Origin: Azolla caroliniana
Taxonomy: Eukaryota; Polypodiophyta
DNA length: 64,000 bases
Reading direction: 5' to 3'
Assembly (NCBI GenBank): GCA_043228905.1
Contig: JBHGNT010000008.1
Location: forward strand, 5,022,001-5,086,000
Positions 23,566 to 33,300 of this stretch are shown here, piece after piece. A program made the translations under genes and the position numbers. The notes under the pieces are model-generated. The model was given only the letters and a program-made list of their open reading frames with translations. It did no database searches and was not told where the DNA came from. Positions within the stretch are counted from its first letter, which is position 1. The number at the start of each line of letters is the position of its first letter.

Positions 23566-24740
23566 CTATCCGACGTGGCTTAGAGGGACTTCTCCAACGT
23601 GCACGATTGGGCGAGGAGTGTCGTCTCCGGTTTCGACTACTCCTGGTCGATCCGGTTTCTCTAGAAGGGAGAACCACTCTTTGTGGCTCGTCATGTGGTT
23701 GGACGCGCCGGAATCAACATACCACACTTCCTCCGTTTTGGAAGTGGTCTTCTTCATTGAGTTTGCCTTGTGATTCATCACCAAGGCTGGCCCCTTACCG
23801 GCCTTTCCGGTTCCGGATCCTCCAGATCCGTTTGCGTAGTGCGAGTTTTGCCGGCCATCCTTACCGGTCTTGCTGGATCCGGATTTGTCCGAATTGGCAC
23901 GCTTTCTCCAGCACTCGCTTTCCCTGTGGCCTTTTTTGCCACAGTACCAGCATTCCGTAACGGATTTGTCTTGCCGGCCTCCGGCACCGCCTTGACTCCC
24001 CCTGCTTGTGGAAGTCCCGGAACTGTTGTCGGCACGCTCATAGTGCTTCTGTTCCTGCTCTTGCCCGCCGCCTCCATTGTGTGCCGACCCACCTCTTCCA
24101 CCACGCCCAGGAGCCGATCCGTTCCCGTGTACAACATTCGGCTGTCCGGGGATGCACTAGTAGATGCACCGGCGTGGTTCTCCTCTACAAGGAGCATCGA
24201 CTGTAAGTCGAAGAATGAGGGGGTATTCTCCCTTGTACACACCGCAGTTCGGAACGCTCCGAACTTGGACGCCAGGCCTCCGAGACATACCTGCACCATC
24301 TCGTCTTCCTCTACGGTAACATTGATAGAGGCGTGCGAGTCGCAGATCTCCTTTATCCGGCCCGTGTAGTCTGCCACGGACATGTTCTTCTGTTGAACAT
24401 TGCTCAACTCCTGTCTGAGTTGCAGCTTCCGGGCAGTGGTGCTTGCGGCGAAAACCTTTTTCAGGTTCCCCCAAGCATCCTTCGGTGTCTTGGCGTCACG
24501 GATGTGGCTGAGCAGCTGATCGCCGACACTGGACGCGAAGCAGTACATCACCCTGCTTGCCGCCTGTTCCCATACCGGGAAGTCCTTGTGTGCCGAGTCG
24601 GGCGCCGCATCATTTTCTCCTTCGACATAACTCCAGTATCCGTGTCCAAGCAGGTACTGGTGCATCTTGTAAGGCCAGGATGCGTAGTTGCTCCTGTCGA
24701 GCTTCTCCACCGGGAGCGACGTAGCCATGCCTCTATCCAT
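23566..24740 (-). pseudogene. Copia B gag and protease (frameshifted)
   Basis: The frame opens MDRGMATSLPVEKLDRSNYASW, a typical start for plant copia gag, followed by a UBN2-type domain to about residue 190. Around 24150 the frame shifts. The zinc knuckle ECWYCGKKGHRESECW and the linker that follows are read in another frame, which then runs into protease (EVWYVDSGASNHMTSHKEW, intact DSG) and ends at a stop near 23566. Without the shift this would be an ordinary Gag-PR polyprotein. The 320-codon gag frame continues out of frame past the knuckle, so its last 120 or so residues are not gag. Confidence 0.85.
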
Positions 24741-24822
24741 GTCTTCTATTGTGTCTGTTTTCGACCTGTTAGGGTTTTCTTCTCAAGAGTAAATGTCTGC
24801 AGTAGAGGTTCTCAACCCTCGC

Positions 24823-24834
24823 GCTCTGATACCA
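24823..24834 (-). promoter_or_regulatory. Copia B primer-binding site
   Basis: TGGTATCAGAGC on the minus strand, complementary to the initiator tRNA-Met 3' end, extended by CGAGGG-like sequence. It lies 8 bp inside the LTR edge, a slightly long spacer. Confidence 0.88.
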
Positions 24835-24842
24835 TGAGAACG

Positions 24843-24871
24843 TGAGTGTTTGCGGAAGCGTAAAACAGAGA

Positions 24872-24908
<37 letters not shown>

Positions 24909-25236
24909 AGAACACAATTTCAAAATTATTTCAAGATACTGTATACACACTGTGCTAAGTAGCACTATTTATACAAGTCCTCTTGGGACTGACAGAAGTA
25001 CCATGTACTTCAATGCTCACACGAGCATCTGACACTTACTATGAGACTATAGCTACCTAGTAGTCTATCCTATACTAGGCTTCTGATTGGACTTCCGGTT
25101 ACGGATTGCACCCGGCCTCCACTGCTTGCCGGTTCGGTTGCTCACCGTCATACCGATCCGTTTCGCCCGATCCGTCTCGTTTATCGGCTCCGGCTTATTC
25201 AGCCGATCCGGCTCCGGTTGAGCTTGTCGCTCAACA
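24843..25236 (-). repeat. Copia B 5' LTR
   Basis: Same sequence as the 3' LTR with a shorter GA run (about 14 units near 24878-24906). The primer site follows after an 8-bp spacer. Confidence 0.93.
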
Positions 25237-25325
25237 GAACGTGATGAAGTACCATGAGCCATTTAGAGATCTTTTGGGCATCAACCTTAGATGTCAAAAT
25301 GGATCAATTCTAGGGGCTATCATAT
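25237..25325 (-). pseudogene. Copia D integrase, upstream piece
   Basis: Minus strand reads MPKRSLNGSWYFITF and ends exactly at the copia B target site. It is the upstream neighbour of the NDDYTQ segment at 19.28 kb. Homology fades within about 90 bp, and the rest of copia D is not visible further right. Confidence 0.8.
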
Positions 25326-25744
25326 CGTCTCATATTGAACTGAGTATAGACTTTGGGTCTATTTTCCGTTGTCGCGGATATCTGCGGCTCGCGGATTGGC
25401 TCGGGCAGGACCACCGTGTGAGTACGAGTGCTATATGTGGAAACGTGTATGGATCTGTAGTCGGTACTGAACAACAAACAACACATATAGAAAATAGAAT
25501 AGGCATGGAGACTTACACAGATGGAGCTTTAATGGAAAACTTCTTATTACTTCGTTCTTTCTCAGAGATACGATCCTCTGCTCGTCATCATCCATTACAA
25601 TGTTAGGTATTCGCTTATATACTAAGCCCTAACTTATTAACGAGTTCACACTCGGACATATACAATTTGGAAGGAGTCGGCCTTTTATGCCAACACATCG
25701 GGGTCTCGGACCAAGGAGACTAAGGACAAGAGGCTACTAAGCTT
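25326..25744. other. No gene seen
   Basis: Between copia D and the gypsy F LTR. Short frames only. Words such as GAGACTTACACAGATGG and a general LTR-like texture suggest decayed transposon sequence, but I cannot assign it. Confidence 0.4.
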
Positions 25745-26463
25745 GCACTAGCTATCTGGCCTGGTCACCGGAGCCTGGGTACTGAGCGCAAGGGCTTTGA
25801 ATCACAAATAATAAACGTAGAATGAGGGAGAGAAAATGACACCCTCCCAGACACCACAGACAAGATACGAAAACCAGCCCAACTCCGAGAGCACAAACAG
25901 TGAACACAAGAAGAGTACCTAGTGCCAACAACACCAAATAATATATTAAAACAGAAAAGAATGCAAGGAATGGCCTTGGGATGGCAAGTAGAGCTTCAAG
26001 TTAAACAAACGGGTGGACATGTGAGCCTCTAGTCAAGAGCACACATGATTTCTATGCGAGTAGAGGCCTCACCAACACCTAACCAACTACACCGAGCCGA
26101 AAATAGACACTGCTAGAGCACAAACCGACAACGCTTTCTCCTCCAAAATGATGGATACCTAACTCAGACTCCCCCTCCTCCTTTTATAGCTCCAAGGAGG
26201 AGGAGGGTCAATGTTACATCAATTGTTAAGACAACCGTTTCCGTTAGAGATTCCCTCCCCCAATTTTCTGTTATCGCACACTTTTATTCTCCCCCTTTCG
26301 AGGGATCATAAAGTATCCATCACATACACGTTGTCTTGTACTTATTTATACTCCTCTCTATTTACATTTTTTCATACAAAGAGCCTCCCACGTACAAATG
26401 TGTAAATCCCTGTTCACATGCATCCAACGAGCTTTCCTCTAGTAGTCGGAATCCTCCACGACA
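25745..26463 (-). repeat. Gypsy F 3' LTR (left end approximate)
   Basis: On the minus strand it begins TGTCGTGGAGG directly after a purine-rich tract (GGTGAGGGTGGA). Gypsy I has TGTCGTGAAG after GGTGGGGGCGGA at the same place. A TATAAAA box lies at 26182-26188, followed by GGAGGAGG as in gypsy I. The far end is not defined by a target duplication, so the left boundary is a guess. Confidence 0.6.
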
Positions 26464-28195
26464 TCCACCCTCACCAATCCGCACATCTTCTGGCATGTGC
26501 CCAATAGTGAAGCGGTGGGGATTCCAGTTTGATTCTCACTCGTCCTCTCCCAATTCGTTTCCCATCCGGTCCTCGTCCGGCTCTTCGTCTTTGTCGGCAT
26601 CCTCGTCCTCCACCTCCAAGTCTGGTTTCGACTCGTGTTGCTTCTTGAAGGCCTTGATACGCTTCCCCGCGATTGGTACCACTATCCTCATCTCGTCAAG
26701 CTCCACTAGATGGTACATGGCCTTGTCATTGGCTCTTGTGACTACGTACGGCCTTGCAAACTTCCGTGACGACCGGTGTTGGTTTTTGAGGCTAATGGTG
26801 TAGACCAACACCCAATCACCTTCTTCTATCTTCCTCGGTTGCAGACAGTGCATTCATTCGAATCTCTCTTTGTTCTTGAGTCTCACTTCCTTCACCTTCA
26901 CCTTCACTCGCTCTATGTCCTCCGGTTGCCTCTCGAGTTGTCGGATCCTCACGGCTACCGGCTCCTCTCGAATCATCTCTTCGGCCCAGTCAACCGCTAT
27001 CCATGAAATGATCATTCGTTCCATGGGTAGGATTGGCTTTTGTCCAAGTATAAGCTTGGTAGGCATATACCATGGTACCGAACTATGCGTAGTTCGGTCA
27101 GCCCATAAAGCATATGGTAGAAGTCGTGGCTAGTTCCTGACTTGTCCGTCGCACACACGTATGATGGCCTTCATGATTGGTCTGTGCCCGCGCTCGACCT
27201 TCCCATTCGCCTCCGAATTGTACGCCATTGTGAGGGAGAGCTTGAACCCTAGTCAGTCGAATAACTTCATAGCTTCGTGTGCCTCCAACTCTCCTTGATC
27301 AGCCACTATCTTCCCTACACACCCGTACCGGCCAATCACGTCCTCTATTAAGAACCAACACGCGGCTGCAATCATTTTGTTCGTTAAGGCTAGGCCCTCC
27401 ACCTGGTTCGTCAGGTGCTCCCTTGCAAGCACCAGGTACCTCATCTGTCCTACCTCCATTGGCATCGTCATTAAGTCAACCATCCACTTGAACTGAATGC
27501 TTAGCGGGTTGGTCGGATGCAACTCATCGTGGTGTTGGGTTACCGAATGTACAGTCTTGGTAGCTTTCACATGCCATCATGAAGTGCTGCACGTCGTTGT
27601 ATATTCCTGACCACCATTATTTCTCCTTGAGCCTCTCGAATGTGGCCCGTGTTCCTTGATGTATGGACCAGGGACTCTCGTGAAACTCACCCAACAACAC
27701 CATCTGGTCTCCTCCTCGTGTCATCACCCGGAGTTGGGTTCCATTTCGTTTCTTTGGGTGTCGCCATATTACCCCGTCTCGTAGGAAGAACTTGTACGCC
27801 TTCTTCCGGATCCGACTGGCCTCCTCCTCTGTCCATGTTGCCTTTGCCGTCATTGTGCTCAAGAACGTCCTGATTAGAAGCCACTCCCCTTCGTAGTCAT
27901 TTTCGTTAAACGCATGTAGGGTCTGAGTGCTTTGCTCGTTCACCGACAACCGAGCTGATGTGAAGAAATCCACGTTGATTTCTCTGTCTTCCGATACCAT
28001 GTCATCCTCTCTTTCAAACCATGCTCTCGATAGCATATCGGCCATGCTATTGTATTTCCTGGAAATGTGTCAGCTTTCTGGGTTTCAGAACTTGATGTAC
28101 GCGATCCAGTTGAGCATCTCCAGGTCCTGGGTCGCGCATCCGGATACCATCCAAATTGCTCCATTGCCGAATTTGAAACAATATCTAATTGTCGA
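26464..28195 (-). pseudogene. Gypsy F pol remnant (RNase H end, integrase)
   Basis: Four minus-strand segments match, in order, the last third of the gypsy I polyprotein: the end of RNase H (SMADMLSRAWFERED), the integrase zinc finger region (FHESPWSIHQGTRATFERLKEK), the core (FKWMVDLMTMPMEVGQMRYLVLAREH, then KIVADQGELEAHEAMKLFD) and the C-terminal tail (GDWVLVYTISLKNQHRSSRKFA) ending in an acidic stretch. Frame breaks separate them. The front half (gag, PR, RT) is missing, cut at about 28195 where copia E begins. It keeps the C-terminal frame that gypsy I has lost to a one-base shift. Confidence 0.88.
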
Positions 28196-28199
28196 TTTT

Positions 28200-29985
28200 T
28201 GATTGTTCACGTAGCCAGCAAAGTCCCTACGCCTGAAGTATCATTCAGGCAGAATAGGATGCCATAGTCTTTTGTGCCCTTCAAATATCTGAACACATGC
28301 TTGACTGCGTTCCAATACGATCGATCAGGATTGTGCATGAATTAGCTGACACTCTGACGACGTGGGCAATGTTAGGTTGTGTCGCAACTATCGCGACCAT
28401 CAAGGAGCCGACTGCTGGTGCATACGGTACTGACTTTGTAACTTCCCCCTCCAGACCAGATGTCGGGCAGTCTTGCTGAGACAGCCGAAGATGAATGGGG
28501 AGCGGGGTCGACAAAGATTTGGCCAATTGCATGTTGAAGCATTCTAAGACACGTCCAATATAGTCGGATTGAGGTAGAAACAAATGTCGTCGATCCCGAT
28601 TCCGATTGATCTTCATCCTGAGAATGTGTCTAGTTGGACCGAGTTCCTTCATGGAAAACTTCAACCGCAGTTGCTAAACAAGTTCGACTAGCTCTCTGGC
28701 ATGTCGATCGGAGAGTAGCATGTCGTCCACGTAGATGATGAGGAAGATGGGAGACCCATCTCAAGCTATTTTGTTGAAGAGACTGTGGTCCTCATCGCTC
28801 TTTGAGAAGCTGATTGATTGGATGAAGTCATCGAACTTCTTGTACCACTTTCTAAGTGCCTGCTTTAGGCCGTATATACTCCTCTTGAGTCGGCAGACTA
28901 GATGTTTCTGGTCGGATTCTACAAAGCCTTTCGGCTGCTCCATATAAATTTCCTCTTCTACATCGCCATGGAGGAAGGCCATTTTTACATTGAGCTGGAT
29001 CAGTTCCAAATCCTCGGCTGCCATGATGCCAAGCATAAAGTGAAGTGTTGTCATTTTCACCATTGGTGAAATTTTTTTGTTGAAATCGACGCTATATTCT
29101 TGTCGAAATCCTTTTGCTACTAGTTTTTCCTTGAATTTTGGGGTGGCCGAAGCAGATGTCTCTTTTAATCTGTAGACCCACTTGCACAGAAGAGCACATC
29201 GATTTTTCGGTAGTTGGACCAAATCCCAAGTCTTTTTTGCCCGAATGGAGTTCATTTCCGACTCCATCGCCAGATGCCATGTGGCCGAATCGGCTGATGC
29301 CGATGCTTCTTCGTATGACATCGGTTCGCCGATGTTTGTGAAGAAGACTCCAGGAGAGTACCTCTCCGGGGGTTGTGACAGTCTGTCGGATCTTCGAGGT
29401 ATGACTAGACTAGTCACATCGGATATCGGGGTCGGATGGTCCAAGCCGAGTCATTTGGATGTGCCAAGTCAAGTGTTGCTAAGTTGGTGCGAGAGGATTT
29501 GACTACCCATGAAACCGATTTTGTGTTATGGGCTAGGACTTCGTGAGGGGTCAGCACATCTGAAAAGATTACCCTTCGGACTTCAATAGGCCTTTCAGCC
29601 GTCTTGTGCATAACCGATTCATTGAACACTACGCCCGAACTTCGGACAATCAGTTTGTGCTCAGGGTCCTAGAGTCGGTATCTGATCTCACCGTTTGGTC
29701 CGTAGCCAAGGAAAATGCATTTTCTGGACCTCGGTTCTAATTTGCAGCGGTAGTCTTTTGGTATAAGGGCATACACCTCACATCTGAAAATCCTAAGCTT
29801 GTTGTAATTCGGCTTCTTGACGGTCCATAATTCCTAAGGTACTTGAAGTCCTAGAGGCCTACTCAGCGACATGTTAATTATGTGTACTGTCGTAAGTAGG
29901 GCCTCTGCTCAAAACCCATCCAATAGTCCGCAGTGTTGGAGCATGGATACTATCCGTTCTTGAATTGTCCATGTTGAGAGACAAG
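28200..29985 (-). pseudogene. Copia E remnant (integrase end, RT, partial RNase H)
   Basis: Minus strand. The end of integrase (ALLTTVHIINMSLSRPLG) lies near 29.9 kb. A long RT frame at 28761-29444 has CKWVYRLKETSA, LELIQLNVKMAFLHGDVEEEIYMEQPKGF and RSIYGLKQALRKWYKKF. The family has QMDVK at the catalytic Asp, and here it is QLNVK, so the residue is Asn. A frame shift follows; YVDDMLL is intact near 28.73 kb. The RT tail and early RNase H continue at 28281-28664 and stop at the gypsy F junction. The left of RNase H is missing. It cannot be functional. Confidence 0.87.
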
Positions 29986-30057
29986 ATCAACATGGGCCAA
30001 ATCGGCTGTAGAAGCCGAGAGCCGAGAGCCGAATTGAATGGAGTTCGATTCGGGTGA

Positions 30058-30188
30058 GCCGAGTGATCCTTTTCTACAATTGTATTATAGTGTATGTAAT
30101 GGTGATGTGGGTAATATGCTTGACATATTACCCAAGAGACATTATACATTGCTCGTCGCGGATATACCGTATGGCTTCAGAATATCAG
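30058..30188 (+). pseudogene. DNA amino-methyltransferase-like gene, copy 1, 5' part
   Basis: Matches the start of copy 2 (52063 onward). The frame reads GDVGNMLDILPKR and then TDIPYGFRIS, where a DPPY-type motif IV is expected after an acidic turn. It stops at gypsy H, which is inserted with target duplication ATCAG (30184-30188 and 37170-37174). The gene resumes at 37170. Homology to copy 2 begins at GAGTGATCC, with unrelated sequence upstream, so the N-terminus is missing or unrecognised. DPPY-type motifs bind the target amino group in N4-cytosine and N6-adenine methyltransferases; here Ile replaces the first Pro. The assignment is from motifs only. Confidence 0.65.
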
Positions 30189-30644
30189 TGTTACGGGCAT
30201 GACCATATAATATCCCGTGGTGAGAATTTACCGTAGTATTCTATACACATGGATAAGTGTGAGGGTTAAACGAGAGTGTAAAGAAGGGGAGGATTACTTT
30301 TAAATCCTCGGGATTGAGACAACCCATTAGGCCAAGTGTGAACATGGCTGGGGGCCTTGGGTATTGCTATAAATAGAGGCCTAGCTACCCTCATTTCATT
30401 ATCTTGTTGACTACGTCGAGACTCTGTCTTGTGGTGCGTCAACTCTTGTAGCAAGCGCGCAAGCACCAGGTACGACTCGATGCCACGACAGTGGTATGGG
30501 ACGCCGATCGAGGCTCGAGTCCGTCTCGATCCCTTCGCTTGGGGGTGGTCGGGTGGATCGGCACCCTTCTTTCTCTCTCTTCTTTCTTTCTATCTACCTA
30601 GATCTATCCTTATGTAATGCTTACTTTAGTACATGTCTCTAATA
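30189..30644 (+). repeat. Gypsy H 5' LTR
   Basis: From TGTTACGGGCAT to CTCTAATA. A TATAAATA box lies at 30368-30375. The primer site follows after two bases. Confidence 0.93.
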
Positions 30645-30646
30645 TT

Positions 30647-30659
30647 TGGTATCAGAGCC
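30647..30659 (+). promoter_or_regulatory. Gypsy H primer-binding site
   Basis: TGGTATCAGAGCC, complementary to the initiator tRNA-Met 3' end, two bases after the LTR. Confidence 0.9.
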
Positions 30660-30902
30660 TATGTACTAATCTTTCTTTTGTTGGTCTTATCTTCTCGATG
30701 GATGGCGATCGATCGTTGTGCAGTTGGCCTTCATGCATACAGGGATCAACAAAGAACTTCGGTAATCTTTCTTGTTATTTTTTGTCTATTTTTTCTTCTC
30801 CCATCTAATCATGTGTATGGTTAATATGTAGATTATTTTCATTAATTAAATGATGTTGTAGTGGTATTTAATTGGTTATCTAAAACGTTTACATATGTGC
30901 AC

Positions 30903-31147
30903 GAGGTCAATACCTTGTTTGACATATAAATAATATGTGATGAGTGTCGTATGCGTACGAGGTTAATACCTCAATTACGTATTACGTTCACAAACATATG
31001 TTACATTTGCGTATGAGGTCAACACCTCGATTTTGTTGTAAATGATATGCGTTTGGTCTCGTATGCGTAAGAGGTCAATACCTCAATTGCGTATTACGTT
31101 GAACCCTTATTATTGGATGTCTCGTGTGCGTAGAGGTATATGCCTCG
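30903..31147 (+). repeat. Five-unit hairpin repeat in gypsy H leader
   Basis: GAGGTCAATACCTT (30903), GAGGTTAATACCTC (30959), GAGGTCAACACCTC (31015), GAGGTCAATACCTC (31071) and GAGGTATATGCCTC (31133), spaced about 56-62 bp. Each can form a short stem (GAGGT with ACCTC, or GAGG with CCTC) with a small loop. Flanking words ACGTATTACGTT and CGTATGCGTA also repeat. Confidence 0.8.
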
Positions 31148-31809
31148 ATTACGTATCTCGATTACGTCATTTTTGGCTATTAAATATAACGATTTCTTTA
31201 ATATAGGCATATGTGGTCACGTGTATACGTAGTTGATCGTATATATGTGATAATATACATATGTGTATATAAGTTATTACGTAATTTTAAATCGAATGTT
31301 TTCCTTTTCGGGGAAAGGATCTTGGTGGCCGTCCTCACATTTTTGTGAGAGTAGCGTTGTCACCATCCCTTTTTTAAACAATTTTTTATTGTTGAAATCC
31401 TCGTTGGTGACTTCGATATTTCATTACATAAAGAAACGCTATAGCCATAATGATTTTGAGTACGTAGGGCTTGACCTACTTCATGTGAGGTCGCTCTTAT
31501 GACACACGTATCCAACATCCCTCCCTCATTACATGGATATGATGCCACCATGAGATCATTCTTATGAGAGGCATTCGTAATGACGTGACCATGTGATGGG
31601 CCACGTGGGCCTACTACGAAAAGAGGGTTGCACTTTTGCGTATGACATCGTAATTACGAGACTTGAGGTTAAGTAACGTACCAACATAGTTGTAGTAAAT
31701 GAGGGCGAAATAAGGACTCTTGACATATATGTTTCTTTTAAAAAAACATATATGGGCAAATTCCTCGCATATCTCTTATACGCATGAAACATTAAACATT
31801 CAAGAAGAG

Positions 31810-31875
31810 CAACCTACTTGGTTGGCTCAATTGTTTAATGCATTTGTTCTCGAGGTCTCGAGTTCAAATATGACC
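31810..31875 (+). repeat. tRNA-like segment in gypsy H leader
   Basis: A-box-like TTGGCTCAATTGTTTAATG at about 31822 and a weak B-box-like CGAGTTCAAAT at about 31858. No complete cloverleaf. It resembles the 3' half of tRNA-derived SINE heads, but one weak match is not enough to name a family. Confidence 0.35.
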
Positions 31876-32316
31876 AAGACCATACAACATCGTTGATACA
31901 TATGATTATAACACATATTTAGACTTGAGGTCTAAGTGCACTTCGGGGTCCTTGTAATAGGACTTAAAGAGCCGAAACCACATATGTGGGCACAGAAACA
32001 TAGTTTATTGCCTACATTTTTTTCGTGTATAAACTATTCATGACGCGAACATACATGGTTAAGCCTCGGGGAGCCACCATGAAAAAATCGATATAGAGAT
32101 CAGGGAAAGACATTTATTTGTCACCCCCATGGTTTTTAAAACACCTTTGTGTTACCATAGTAGCCTAATCTTGAACCTCATCTCATATGTCTAGAGGGGT
32201 ATTGACGTGAGATAATGATATCGATTAATGCTCGCCCATGATAGGTTTACCTCATGACATGATGTATGACTATCTCTCTGACCTTATGCTATTTCTTTTC
32301 CAGAAATAATCATTTA

Positions 32317-33300
32317 ATGGCTCAAAATAACGATCCGATGTCATCCGCTCAAGCGGAAGGAACTCAAGGGAATCCTCTTGGACAAATGTCCATTGAGATG
32401 TATTTTTCGCAAATAACCCAATACCTTAGTTTCACCGCTCAACAGATGACCGAACTTCGGCAATCTCAAAGTGCTCTCGAGGCACGTGTCATTAGTCTAC
32501 AACGTGAGACTAATAGACCTGATGAGCGACAGGGTGAACCATCGTTTGTCATTAAGCCATTTACGAGAGACAAAAAGGAAAGAACCGAAGATGCAATCTG
32601 CACGTGGTTGGGCTAATGGGAGTCTCATTTTGAGGTCTATCCCACGCCAGATAGTACGAAGATTGCATATGTCGGCTGAGAACTAGGGGGTAAGGCTGTC
32701 GCCTGGTGGCGTGGGCTCCGTACTTTGGGGAAATTGCCCGATACCTGGACAAATTTTCTCACAGTTTTCAAGGGCCAATTTCTACAACCTCCCTCTCGAA
32801 CTGAGGCAGCACAAGCTTTAATGAACCTCTCTAGTAGGAAGTTTTCCTCGCTAGAAGACTATGTCCACCATGCTAGAACCCAAATCCAAAAATCAGGTCT
32901 AGAAGGGGACAACTGGTTAATAGATTGTTTTGTCAATGGCATCCCCAATTCGGACTATCACTGGATAGTGCATGATAAGGATCCAAAATCCTTCGAAGAG
33001 GTCGTTGAAATAGTTCTTCGCTATCAACGCACTTCGAAGAAGGACCACAACAAACCCAACGAAGCGCCCGGGACTAAGAAGTCGCAATTCGTTGGGAAAC
33101 ACAAGACACCCAACGAATTCATGGATCGCGATTGTAAGTGACAACATCCTTTTTGCGTATTCTACAAAAAGAAGGGTCATACAAAAGATCAATGTCGAAA
33201 GCTCCAACGGAAAGAGCATGACAACAAAGCTAAAGTTGTAGACCATAAAGGTCAGATTCCTAATGTCCTTGAGGTCTATACACATCATTTAAGTAATTGT
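32317..33300 (+). pseudogene. Gypsy H gag
   Basis: The frame begins MAQNNDPMSSAQAEGTQGN. A retrotransposon gag domain is visible further on (AVAWWRGLRTLGKLPDTW and SSLEDYVHHARTQIQ). The zinc knuckle near 33150 reads CVFYKKKGHTKDQC, where the first pair C-x2-C is broken (Tyr in place of Cys). All of this is in one frame but is interrupted by TAA at 32614, TGA near 32677 and TGA near 33139. In a working copy it would form the virus-like particle. Confidence 0.8.

Larger units (their letters stand above)
19289..25236 (-). mobile_element. Copia B, complete element, nested in copia D
   Basis: A 5.9-kb copia element on the minus strand with LTRs of 394 bp (5') and 416 bp (3'), primer site TGGTATCAGAGC, a purine tract (GAGGGGGAG) next to the 3' LTR, and 5-bp target duplications GAACG at 19284-19288 and 25237-25241. 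Removing the element and one GAACG restores an uninterrupted copia D integrase frame (FITF then NDDYTQ). The LTRs are very similar; the main difference is the length of the GA run (longer in the 3' LTR). Internal order is gag, protease, integrase, RT, RNase H. A frameshift and at least two stops interrupt coding. Confidence 0.95.
30660..32316 (+). other. Gypsy H untranslated leader
   Basis: About 1.65 kb between primer site and gag without a convincing frame. Between 30903 and 31147 there are five units, about 56-62 bp apart, each with a GAGGT-x4-ACCTC-type inverted motif. A tRNA-like segment lies near 31810-31875. Long leaders with structured RNA are common in retroelements, where they carry packaging signals. 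I infer, but cannot show, such a role here. Confidence 0.7.

Noticed and set aside
20064-24845. Plus-strand open frames of up to 210 codons across copia B
   Set aside because: They are antisense shadows of the GC-rich minus-strand gag-pol frame.
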